A stretch of DNA of 13,219 nt, from contig DATGEO010000062.1 in the NCBI GenBank assembly GCA_035310015.1, forward strand, positions 1-13,219, read 5' to 3'. The position numbers were made by a program, and so were the translations under genes. The notes beneath the pieces are model-generated. The model ran no database searches. It worked only from the letters and a program-made list of their open reading frames with translations, and was not told where the DNA came from. Positions within the stretch are counted from its first letter, which is position 1; every line of letters starts with the position of its first letter. This stretch comes from DATGEO01 sp035310015 (GTDB lineage: Bacteria; Chloroflexota; Dormibacteria; Dormibacterales; Dormibacteraceae). This document shows positions 5,562-11,687 of this stretch, one piece after another.

Positions 5562-6527
5562 ATGGGAGTGGACGCGCGGGCGAAGGCCGCCTCGGGAAAG
5601 GCGGAGACGCACCCGAACACGTGGGTCTACCACGATGGCGAGTTCGGCCGCTATCACGACATCAAGCTCGGCCTCATGACCCACGCTCTCCACTACGGCA
5701 CCGGCTGCTTCGAAGGCATCCGCGCGTACTGGAACGCCAAGCAGGGGCAGCTCCACCTGCTCCACCCGGCGGCGCACTACGACCGGATGCGCCACTCGGC
5801 GAACGTCCTGCGCATGCAACTGCCGCACCCGACCGAAGAGCTCGTCGACATCACGGTCGAGGTGCTGCGGCGAAACGGCTTCAAGGCCGACACCTACGTG
5901 CGGCCGCTGCTGTACGCGTCGAGCGAGGACATCGGCGTGCGCCTGCACAACCTGAAGCACAGCTTCACCATCTACGCGATCCCGTTCGGCAACTACGTCG
6001 AGGTCGAGTCGGGGATTCGCTGCATGGTCAGCACCTGGCGCCGCGTCTCCGATCAGTCGCTGCCCGCGCGCGCGAAGATCACCGGCGCCTACGCGAACTC
6101 CGCCCTGGCCAAGTCCGAAGCGGTCGAGTCCGGCTTCGACGAAGCCATCGTGCTCACCATCGACGGCCATGTCTCGGAAGGCTCCGCCGAAAACCTCTTC
6201 ATGTACAAGGACGGCGTGTTCGTCACGCCGCCGGTCACCGACGACATCCTCGAAGGGGTGACGCGGAAGCTGCTCATGGGCATGATCCGCGAGGAGCTCG
6301 GCAAGGAGATCGTCGAGCGAAGCATCGACCGCACCGAGCTGTACACATGCGAGGAGCTCCTGCTGTGCGGCACCGGCGCACAGATCTCGCCCGTGATCGA
6401 GATCGACCACCGGCCGGTCGGAGACGGCCGCGTCGGTGAGTTCACGCAGGAGCTGCAGAGCATCTACTTCACGGCGGTGAGGGGCGAGTCTCCGAAGCAC
6501 AAAGACTGGACGATCCCGATCTATTAG
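5562..6527 (+). CDS. ilvE: Branched-chain amino acid aminotransferase (class IV)
   Basis: A 321-aa PLP-dependent fold-type IV enzyme that transfers the amino group between glutamate and the 2-keto acids of leucine, isoleucine and valine. Seen are HALHYGTGCFEGIRAY (41-56), catalytic K172 (RAKITGAYANS), E206 (the pyridine-N partner in VSEGSAENLF), PVTDDILEGVTR (224-235) and the phosphate-binding GTGA (270-273). Length and order are as in E. coli IlvE (K159, E193: same spacing of 34). ATG 5562 is drawn here, but the GGAG at 5558-5561 touches it; the in-frame GTG at 5568 has a normal 6-nt spacing and may be the true start. It is followed by a strong hairpin. Confidence 0.95.
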   Translation: MGVDARAKAASGKAETHPNTWVYHDGEFGRYHDIKLGLMTHALHYGTGCFEGIRAYWNAKQGQLHLLHPAAHYDRMRHSANVLRMQLPHPTEELVDITVEVLRRNGFKADTYVRPLLYASSEDIGVRLHNLKHSFTIYAIPFGNYVEVESGIRCMVSTWRRVSDQSLPARAKITGAYANSALAKSEAVESGFDEAIVLTIDGHVSEGSAENLFMYKDGVFVTPPVTDDILEGVTRKLLMGMIREELGKEIVERSIDRTELYTCEELLLCGTGAQISPVIEIDHRPVGDGRVGEFTQELQSIYFTAVRGESPKHKDWTIPIY

Positions 6528-6553
6528 CACGGGGAAGGCAGGCCTCCCCCGTG
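6528..6553 (+). terminator. Strong hairpin just after the aminotransferase stop
   Basis: CACGGGG (6528-6534) pairs with CCCCGTG (6547-6553); inside it, across one mismatch, AGG pairs with CCT around a 4-nt loop. It starts at the base after the stop codon. No U-tract follows, as often in high-GC genomes. The Shine-Dalgarno of the leader ORF (6553-6556) touches its right arm, so folding could also limit translation downstream. Confidence 0.55.
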
Positions 6554-6563
6554 GAGCCCCACC

Positions 6564-6638
6564 ATGGCGCACATTGCTGGTGGCATGAGGACCAGGTTGG
6601 ATGACGGCCGGAATGAATCCGGCCTGAGCGCGGCGTGA
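6564..6638 (+). CDS. Probable 24-codon leader ORF coupled to glycerate kinase
   Basis: ATG 6564 has GGAG at 6553-6556, 7 nt away. The frame reads MAHIAGGMRTRLDDGRNESG and ends with TGA at 6636-6638. That stop overlaps the glycerate kinase GTG (6635-6637) in a GTGA junction. Glycerate kinase has no ribosome site of its own, and its frame contains a stop at 6614, so GTG 6635 is its only possible start. This makes the leader the most likely source of ribosomes. A perfect stem (GGCCGGA 6606-6612, TCCGGCC 6618-6624, loop of 5) lies within the leader. No amino-acid run typical of attenuation is seen. Confidence 0.45.
   Translation: MAHIAGGMRTRLDDGRNESGLSAA
6606..6624 (+). promoter_or_regulatory. 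Perfect 7-bp stem-loop 10 nt before the glycerate kinase start
   Basis: GGCCGGA (6606-6612), a loop of ATGAA, and TCCGGCC (6618-6624). It sits where the ribosome would bind the GTG at 6635. Translation of the leader ORF would melt it, so coupling or hairpin occlusion is possible. Alternatively it is a second terminator half of the aminotransferase unit. Confidence 0.45.
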
Positions 6639-7786
6639 AGATCGTCGCCGCGCCCAACTCGTTCAAGGGCAGCCTGTCGGCGACGCAGGCCGCCAAGGCC
6701 ATCGCCCTCGGTGTGCGCCAGGTTCTTCCCGAAGCGCAGGTGATCGAGGTGCCGGTCGCCGACGGCGGCGACGGCACGGTAGAGGCGCTGGTCGGCGCCA
6801 ATCAGGGGACGTTTGGGTGGGCCAACGTCGAGGGCCCGCTCGGGGACCCCGTGGTCGCGGCCTACGGCCTGATCGACGGCGGCCGCACGGGCGTGGTCGA
6901 GCTCGCGTCCGCCAGCGGGTTCGAGCTGATCACCGCCGCGCGCCGCGACCCGCTCGTCACCTCCACCTATGGCTTCGGCCAGCTGCTGGATGCGGCGCGC
7001 AGGGCCGGGGCGGGGGCGTTGATCGCCGGCATCGGCGGGTCCGCGACCAACGACGGCGGCACGGGCATGGCACAGGCTCTCGGCTACCGCTTCCTCGACG
7101 CGCGCGGCCGCGAGCTGCCCCGAGGGGGCGCGGCACTGCTGCAGCTCGACCGCATCGACCCTCGCGATCACGATCCGGGCTGGCGCTCGGTGAAGGTGCG
7201 GGTTGCCTGCGACGTCACCAACCCGCTGACCGGGCCCTTGGGCGCCAGCTACGTGTACGGGCCGCAGAAGGGCGCCGGCGAGCAGGCGGTAGAGCTGCTC
7301 GACCGGGCGCTCGAGCGCCTGGCGGAGGTGATCAAGCGCGACCTCGGCAGGGACGTCCGCGACCTCCCGGGCGCGGGGGCGGCGGGCGGCACCGGCGCGG
7401 GGCTCGTGGCATTTCTCGACGCCGAGCTCGTGCCCGGGGCGCCGCTGATCGTGGCCGCCGCCGGCTTCGACCAGGCACTCCAGGGCGCCGACCTGGTGAT
7501 CACCGGCGAAGGCCGGATCGACAGCCAGACCGCCTTCGGCAAGGCGCCCGGCGAGGTGGCGCGCCGGGCCCAGGCGGCGGGCGTGCCGGTCATCTTCCTG
7601 GCCGGATCGAGGGGCGCCGGCTGGGACCAGCTGACCGGCCTGGGCATCCGGACGGTCTACACGCTGGACGCGCAAAAGCCGCCGGACGGGGGTCCTGACC
7701 GCCAGAATCTTGCCGAACTCATGAAGCACGCAGACCAGGCGCTGGCGGCGACCGCCGCCCAGGCCGTCCGGGAGCACCGGTGGTAG
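6635..7786 (+). CDS. glxK: Glycerate kinase (GK-II/GlxK-GarK type)
   Basis: A 383-aa enzyme phosphorylating D-glycerate (usually to 2-phosphoglycerate in this GlxK/GarK family) with ATP, in the cytoplasm. It has the family start MKIVAAPNSFKGSLSA, PVADGGDGTVEAL (40-52), the glycine-rich GIGGSATNDGGTG (132-144), CDVTNPLTGPLGA (192-204) and TGEGRIDSQT near residue 290. The length agrees with the E. coli enzymes. Glycerate arises from glyoxylate, serine or sugar-acid breakdown; no such pathway genes are beside it. The GTG start is forced by an upstream in-frame stop at 6614. The stop at 7784-7786 overlaps the sigma factor gene, so the two are coupled. Confidence 0.93.
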   Translation: MKIVAAPNSFKGSLSATQAAKAIALGVRQVLPEAQVIEVPVADGGDGTVEALVGANQGTFGWANVEGPLGDPVVAAYGLIDGGRTGVVELASASGFELITAARRDPLVTSTYGFGQLLDAARRAGAGALIAGIGGSATNDGGTGMAQALGYRFLDARGRELPRGGAALLQLDRIDPRDHDPGWRSVKVRVACDVTNPLTGPLGASYVYGPQKGAGEQAVELLDRALERLAEVIKRDLGRDVRDLPGAGAAGGTGAGLVAFLDAELVPGAPLIVAAAGFDQALQGADLVITGEGRIDSQTAFGKAPGEVARRAQAAGVPVIFLAGSRGAGWDQLTGLGIRTVYTLDAQKPPDGGPDRQNLAELMKHADQALAATAAQAVREHRW

Positions 7787-8559
7787 TGGACGACGCCGAC
7801 TCGACCGCCAGGGTCCTGGCGGGCGACCGGTCCGACGTCGACCTGGTCCGCGCCTACCGCGCGGGCGAGATCCACGCCTTTGAAGAGCTGCACCGCCGCT
7901 ACGTCGGCTCGATCTACCGTCTGGTGCGGCGCAAGCTCGGCGACGCGCTGCTGGCCGAGGACATCGCCCAGGAGACGTTCCTGAAGGCACTGCGGATGAT
8001 GGATCGGGTCGACGACTCGTTCAACTTCGGCGGCTGGGTGCACACCGTCGCCCGCAACCTGTGCTTCGACGAGCTCCGGCGCCGGCAGCGCGACCTCCGC
8101 GTGGAGGAGGACGAGGGCGAGGAGCAGGAGGGCGGGCTGCTGGCGGGCCTGCCTTCGACCTCGCGCAGCTTCGACCCGGTGTCCGTGCAGGAGTCGAACG
8201 AGGTTCGGCGCCAGGTCTGGACCGTGGCCCAGCGCCTGCCCGAGAAGTACCGGCTCGTGCTCACCCTGCGCGAGCTCCAGGGCCTGAGCTACCGCCGGAT
8301 CGCTGCCATCCTGCACATGTCCGAGAGCGCCGTGGAGACGCTCCTCTACCGGGCGCGGCTTCGGTTCAAGGAGGAGTTCGTGGCCCTCGAGGCCGCCGGC
8401 GACCTCAACCACGAGCAGGTGGCGCCGCTGCTGGCGCCGTACATCGCGGGCAAGCTCCGGCGGGACCAGGCGGAGGCCGTCCGCAGGCATGTGGCGATCT
8501 GTCCCAAGTGCACCCGCAAGATCGGGAAACGGGTGATTCGCAGGGCGGCGGGCAAATGA
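7780..8559 (+). CDS. ECF-type sigma70 factor with fused C-terminal zinc finger
   Basis: 259 aa. Region 2 is at about 21-106 (DLVRAYRAGE, EDIAQETFLKAL, FGGWVHTVARNLCFDELRRR), then an acidic linker rich in Glu, and region 4 at about 145-200 (RLPEKYRLVLTLRELQGLS with the HTH YRRIAAILHMSESAVETLLYR). After region 4 comes an extra 55 residues ending H237-x3-C241-x2-C244, the zinc signature of ZAS anti-sigma factors, followed by a basic helix. No separate anti-sigma gene is adjacent, so regulation may reside in this fused tail. GTG 7780 has GGGAG 5 nt upstream; GTG 7786 would also fit. Target promoters are unknown. It overlaps the glycerate kinase gene by 7 nt. Confidence 0.88.
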   Translation: MVVDDADSTARVLAGDRSDVDLVRAYRAGEIHAFEELHRRYVGSIYRLVRRKLGDALLAEDIAQETFLKALRMMDRVDDSFNFGGWVHTVARNLCFDELRRRQRDLRVEEDEGEEQEGGLLAGLPSTSRSFDPVSVQESNEVRRQVWTVAQRLPEKYRLVLTLRELQGLSYRRIAAILHMSESAVETLLYRARLRFKEEFVALEAAGDLNHEQVAPLLAPYIAGKLRRDQAEAVRRHVAICPKCTRKIGKRVIRRAAGK

Positions 8560-8581
8560 GGGTTATAACGAAAGGAGAAAG

Positions 8582-9142
8582 ATGGCGAACGTAACCGTCC
8601 GGTTCTTTGACGACGAGACCCTCGAGGGCGCCGCGCGCGACCTCGACTTCGACGAGCCGGACTTCCTGGTCGAGGTCGACAACAGCGGCGGGCTGGAGAA
8701 CAACGAGACCGCCTGGATCCCGATGACGGCGGTCAAGTGGGTCGAGATGGCTCTGGAGGCGAACCTGGCGGCCGAGACGCCCACCCGCAAGGTGGCGATC
8801 CGGTTCCTCGACGGCGAGGTTCTGCGCGGGCACCTCGACGGCACCCTCGAGCGCCATCGCTACGGCGTCATCCTGAACCTGCACGCCGAGCACGACGACA
8901 GCCCGGTGCGCAAGCTCGGGATCCCGTTCTCCGCGGTCAAGGCGCTTTTCTTCATCCGCGAGTTCGACGCCCGCGGCGAGGACGCCGGCACGGCGTCGGA
9001 CGCCTACCTGGCGCGCCGCACCATGGCCCCGCTGCTCGACGTGCTCGAGGAGATGGACATGCTGGCCCGGCTGCACCGCGACGGCCTGCTCTCGGACGAC
9101 GAGTTCGCGACCAAGCGAACCCAGGTGCTGGAAAGGCTCTAG
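8582..9142 (+). CDS. Duplicated beta-domain protein with SHOCT-like tail, function unknown
   Basis: 186 aa. Two copies of a small beta domain are visible: VTVRFFDDETLEG...IPMTAVKWV (about 4-54) and VAIRFLDGEVLRG...IPFSAVKALFFI (about 69-125). This 'RFxDGExLxG ... IPxxAVK' unit resembles DUF6982. The last 35 residues (LLDVLEEMDMLARLHRDGLL, then SDDEF, ending at L186) look like a SHOCT helical hairpin, often at the end of oligomerising or membrane-associated proteins. No signal peptide is seen. It has the best ribosome site in the window (AAAGGAG at 8571-8577, 4 nt from ATG), and it follows the sigma gene by 22 nt, so it probably belongs to that operon. Confidence 0.75.
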   Translation: MANVTVRFFDDETLEGAARDLDFDEPDFLVEVDNSGGLENNETAWIPMTAVKWVEMALEANLAAETPTRKVAIRFLDGEVLRGHLDGTLERHRYGVILNLHAEHDDSPVRKLGIPFSAVKALFFIREFDARGEDAGTASDAYLARRTMAPLLDVLEEMDMLARLHRDGLLSDDEFATKRTQVLERL

Positions 9143-9153
9143 GACCGCCTTTC

Positions 9154-9177
9154 CCCTCTCCCGCGTGCGGGAGAGGG
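9154..9177. repeat. REP-like perfect palindrome, also a possible terminator
   Basis: CCCTCTCCCGC (9154-9164) and GCGGGAGAGGG (9167-9177) are an exact 11-bp inverted repeat with a 2-nt centre. The flank CCAGGGTGAGGGC (9178-9190) gives the GGGAGAGGG-nn-GGGTGAGGG pattern seen in widespread repetitive extragenic palindromes of high-GC bacteria. It lies 12 nt after the stop of the duplicated beta-domain gene, so it may also stop transcription before pdxS. It is the only copy in the window. Confidence 0.65.
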
Positions 9178-9193
9178 CCAGGGTGAGGGCGCG

Positions 9194-9199
9194 TAGAAT
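9194..9199 (+). promoter_or_regulatory. Candidate -10 element for the pdxS operon
   Basis: TAGAAT fits TANNNT and ends 10 nt before the pdxS ATG, implying an almost leaderless transcript. The -35 position falls inside the REP-like palindrome and does not match consensus. Weak call. Confidence 0.3.
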
Positions 9200-9209
9200 T
9201 TAAGGTTCG

Positions 9210-10127
9210 ATGGCCGAAACCAACGGTTCTCGCAATGGCCACAAAACGGTGAAGGGCTCCTTCAAGCTCAAAGCCGGGCTGGCCCAGATGCTCAAGGGCG
9301 GCGTGATCATGGACGTCGTCACGGCCGAGCACGCCCGGCTGGCCCAGGAGGCCGGCGCCTGCGCGGTGATGGCGCTCGAGCGGGTGCCCGCGGACATCCG
9401 CAAGGAGGGCGGCGTCGCCCGCATGTCCGACCCCACCCTGATCCGTTCGATCATGGAGGCCGTGACCATCCCGGTCATGGCCAAGTGCCGGATCGGCCAC
9501 TTCGTCGAGGCCCAGGTCCTCGAGGCTCTGGGCGTCGACTACATCGACGAGTCCGAGGTCCTGACGCCCGCCGATGAAGAGAACCACATCGACAAGAACG
9601 GCTTCAAGGTGCCGTTCGTCTGCGGCTGCCGCGACCTCGGCGAGGCGACCCGCCGGATCGCCGAAGGCGCGGCCATGATCCGCACCAAGGGCGAGGCCGG
9701 AACGGGCAACGTGGTCGAGGCCGTGCGCCACGCCCGCACCGTCAACGCCGGCATCCGCAAGCTCCAGGGCATGACCCGCGCCGAGCTGGTGCACGAGGCC
9801 AAGCAGATCGGCGCGCCCCTAGAGGTCCTCGTGGAGTGCCAGAAGCTGGGCCGCCTGCCCGTGGTGAATTTCGCCGCGGGCGGGATCGCGACGCCGGCCG
9901 ACGCGGCGCTGATGATGCAGCTGGGCGTCGACGGCGTGTTCGTCGGCTCGGGCATCTTCAAGTCGGCCGACCCGCTGAAGCGCGCGAAGGCGATCGTGGC
10001 CGCGACGACCTACTTCGACAAGCCCGAGGTGCTCGCCGAGGTGTCTGCCGGCCTGGGAGAGGCGATGCGCGGCCTCGAAATTCCCGCCATCCCGAAGGAA
10101 GAGCTGCTCGCTGCCCGAGGCTGGTAG
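9210..10127 (+). CDS. pdxS: Pyridoxal 5'-phosphate synthase subunit PdxS
   Basis: 305 aa, full length. PdxS condenses ribose 5-phosphate, glyceraldehyde 3-phosphate and ammonia from PdxT to form PLP in the DXP-independent route. It is a TIM barrel forming dodecamers. Seen are D35 (VIMDVV), Schiff-base K92 (MAKCRIGH), ESEVLTPADE (114-123), second lysine K160 (RTKGEAGTG) and the phosphate loop GGIATPADA with FVGSGIFKS. The first 17 residues (polar, NGSRNGH) are an unstructured extension. ATG 9210 has AAGG 5 nt upstream. It is followed by pdxT after about 25 nt (16 nt if pdxT starts at CTG 10144). Confidence 0.97.
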   Translation: MAETNGSRNGHKTVKGSFKLKAGLAQMLKGGVIMDVVTAEHARLAQEAGACAVMALERVPADIRKEGGVARMSDPTLIRSIMEAVTIPVMAKCRIGHFVEAQVLEALGVDYIDESEVLTPADEENHIDKNGFKVPFVCGCRDLGEATRRIAEGAAMIRTKGEAGTGNVVEAVRHARTVNAGIRKLQGMTRAELVHEAKQIGAPLEVLVECQKLGRLPVVNFAAGGIATPADAALMMQLGVDGVFVGSGIFKSADPLKRAKAIVAATTYFDKPEVLAEVSAGLGEAMRGLEIPAIPKEELLAARGW

Positions 10128-10152
10128 TCGCGGTCGCGGCCCCCTGATCGGG

Positions 10153-10722
10153 GTGCTCGCGATGCAGGGTGCATACGCCGAGCACATTCGCGCCCTGGAG
10201 GGCGCGGGCGCGCGGACGCGGCTGGTGCGCACCGCCGACGACCTGAAGGACCTCGACGGCCTGGTCCTCCCGGGCGGTGAGAGCACGACGATGACGATGC
10301 TCATGGAGCGCGTCGGGCTGCTCGGCCCGGTGCACGACGCCATTCAGAAAGGCCTCCCGGTGCTGGCGACGTGCGCCGGCATGATCGTGCTCGCGCGGGA
10401 CGTGACCGATGGCATGGCGGGCCAGCAGGGAATGGGCCTGCTCGACATCGCCGTCCGCCGCAACGGCTACGGGCGGCAGGTCGACAGCTTCGAGGCCGGC
10501 CTCGACGTCGACGGCCTTGGCGGCAAGCAGTTCCCGGGAGTGTTCATCCGCGCGCCGCTCGTAGAGTCCATTGGGGACGTGAAGGTGCTCGCGAGCTATG
10601 ACGGCCACCCCGTCGCCGTGAGGCAGGGACAGATCCTCGCGCTCGCTTTTCATCCCGAGCTGTCAGGCGACCTGCGCCTGCACCGGGAGTTCGTCCGCAT
10701 CGCTGCGGGCGTGTCGAAGTGA
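10153..10722 (+). CDS. pdxT: Pyridoxal 5'-phosphate synthase glutaminase subunit PdxT
   Basis: The class I glutaminase that feeds ammonia to PdxS. Seen (numbering from GTG 10153) are PGGEST (40-45), nucleophile C74 (ATCAGM), and H167-x-E169 (FHPEL), the full catalytic triad. GTG 10153 is the only canonical start in the frame and is drawn here, but it removes the first residues of strand 1: PdxT proteins begin M-x-IGVLALQGA, and here I-G precede the GTG. A CTG at 10144 would restore MIGVLAMQGA. No ribosome site precedes either. The stop overlaps the GNAT gene in a GTGA junction, so the chain pdxS-pdxT-GNAT-ATPase is one operon. Confidence 0.93.
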   Translation: MLAMQGAYAEHIRALEGAGARTRLVRTADDLKDLDGLVLPGGESTTMTMLMERVGLLGPVHDAIQKGLPVLATCAGMIVLARDVTDGMAGQQGMGLLDIAVRRNGYGRQVDSFEAGLDVDGLGGKQFPGVFIRAPLVESIGDVKVLASYDGHPVAVRQGQILALAFHPELSGDLRLHREFVRIAAGVSK

Positions 10723-11687
10723 AGCTGCGAGCCGCCGGGCTGCTCGACCTCGGCCGCATCGAAGAGCTGCACCGCGCGGCCGAGAACCATCCCAACGAGG
10801 CCGCCCCTCCGGCGGCGCGGCTGTGGTCGCTGCTCAGCTCCACGCTGTCCGCTCTCCTGCCGCTTTCGCAGGAGACGCTCATCTACGTCGCCGAGGACCG
10901 CGGCAAGGTGGTCGGCTTCATCCAGGCGTCGGGCAAGCCGCTCGGCCTCGACCTGCCGCGAGCGAAGGTGCTGCAGGTGCTGAACCTGCAGGTGGTCGAG
11001 AGCAGCGAGTCCGAGGACATCGCGGCGGCCCTGGTCGATCATCTGAGCAACCAGGCGCTGCAGCGCGGCGCGCACAGGCTCTTCGTGCGCCTGCCCGACC
11101 GCGACCCTCTGATCACCGTCTTCCGCCGGCGCGGGTTCAGGCAGTACGCGACCGAGCAGATCCTGTTCGCCGAGTCACCGAGGAAAGGGATCACGCCGGC
11201 GCCCGAAGGCGCGCGGCAGGTCAAGCGCGGCGACGGCCGCCGGCTCTATCAGCTGTACCGCAAGGTGACGCCGGAGCACGTCTCTCAGCTCGAGGCGCCG
11301 ACCTATCGCGAGTGGCGCGCGCTGCACGGCGAATGGACCGGGCGCCTCGCCGCGCGCGGCTCGAACAAGGAAGAGATCGTGGTCGACCGGATCGAGCTCG
11401 TCGGCTGGGTCAAGGCCGAGCGCGGCGGCAGCGCGCAGCCGCACACGCTGAGCTTCCTCGCGCTTCCGGAGCAGCCGCTGCCGGACGAGCTGGCGGACCT
11501 CGGGCTCGGCCTGCTCCACGGCGCCGAGTCGCCGGTGTGGTCGAGCCTCCGCCACTATGATTCGCACATGATCGACGCCCTCCGCGGGCGTGGATTCAGT
11601 GTTCTGCTGACCCAGCTTCTCCTGGTCAAGGAGCTCGCCATCCAGGTCCCTGCCGCGGAGAAAGGACTGGTCCCGTCCTTCGGATGA
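10719..11687 (+). CDS. GNAT-fold acetyltransferase-like protein, probably two GNAT domains
   Basis: 322 aa. The N-terminal domain (about 1-155) follows the GNAT order: LRAAGLLDLGRIEELHR, a Leu-rich helix, YVAEDRGKVVGFIQAS, then VLNLQVVESSESEDI, LVDHLSNQALQRGAHRLFVR and FRRRGFRQYATEQILF. The usual acetyl-CoA loop Q/R-x-x-G-x-G/A is not clear, so activity is uncertain. The C-terminal part (about 165-310) repeats a similar but weaker pattern (ELVGWVKAERGG, IDALRGRGFSVLLTQLLLVKEL), suggesting a degenerate second domain. Substrate unknown. It is joined to pdxT upstream by a GTGA overlap and to the ATPase downstream by an ATGA overlap. Confidence 0.78.
   Translation: MKLRAAGLLDLGRIEELHRAAENHPNEAAPPAARLWSLLSSTLSALLPLSQETLIYVAEDRGKVVGFIQASGKPLGLDLPRAKVLQVLNLQVVESSESEDIAAALVDHLSNQALQRGAHRLFVRLPDRDPLITVFRRRGFRQYATEQILFAESPRKGITPAPEGARQVKRGDGRRLYQLYRKVTPEHVSQLEAPTYREWRALHGEWTGRLAARGSNKEEIVVDRIELVGWVKAERGGSAQPHTLSFLALPEQPLPDELADLGLGLLHGAESPVWSSLRHYDSHMIDALRGRGFSVLLTQLLLVKELAIQVPAAEKGLVPSFG

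Noticed and set aside
6524..7990. Long minus-strand open frame (488 codons) over the glycerate kinase and sigma genes
   Set aside because: It is antisense to two well-recognised genes; composition is Arg/Gly/Ala-rich with no domain. The same applies to minus-strand frames at 5550-6572 and 7657-8490.
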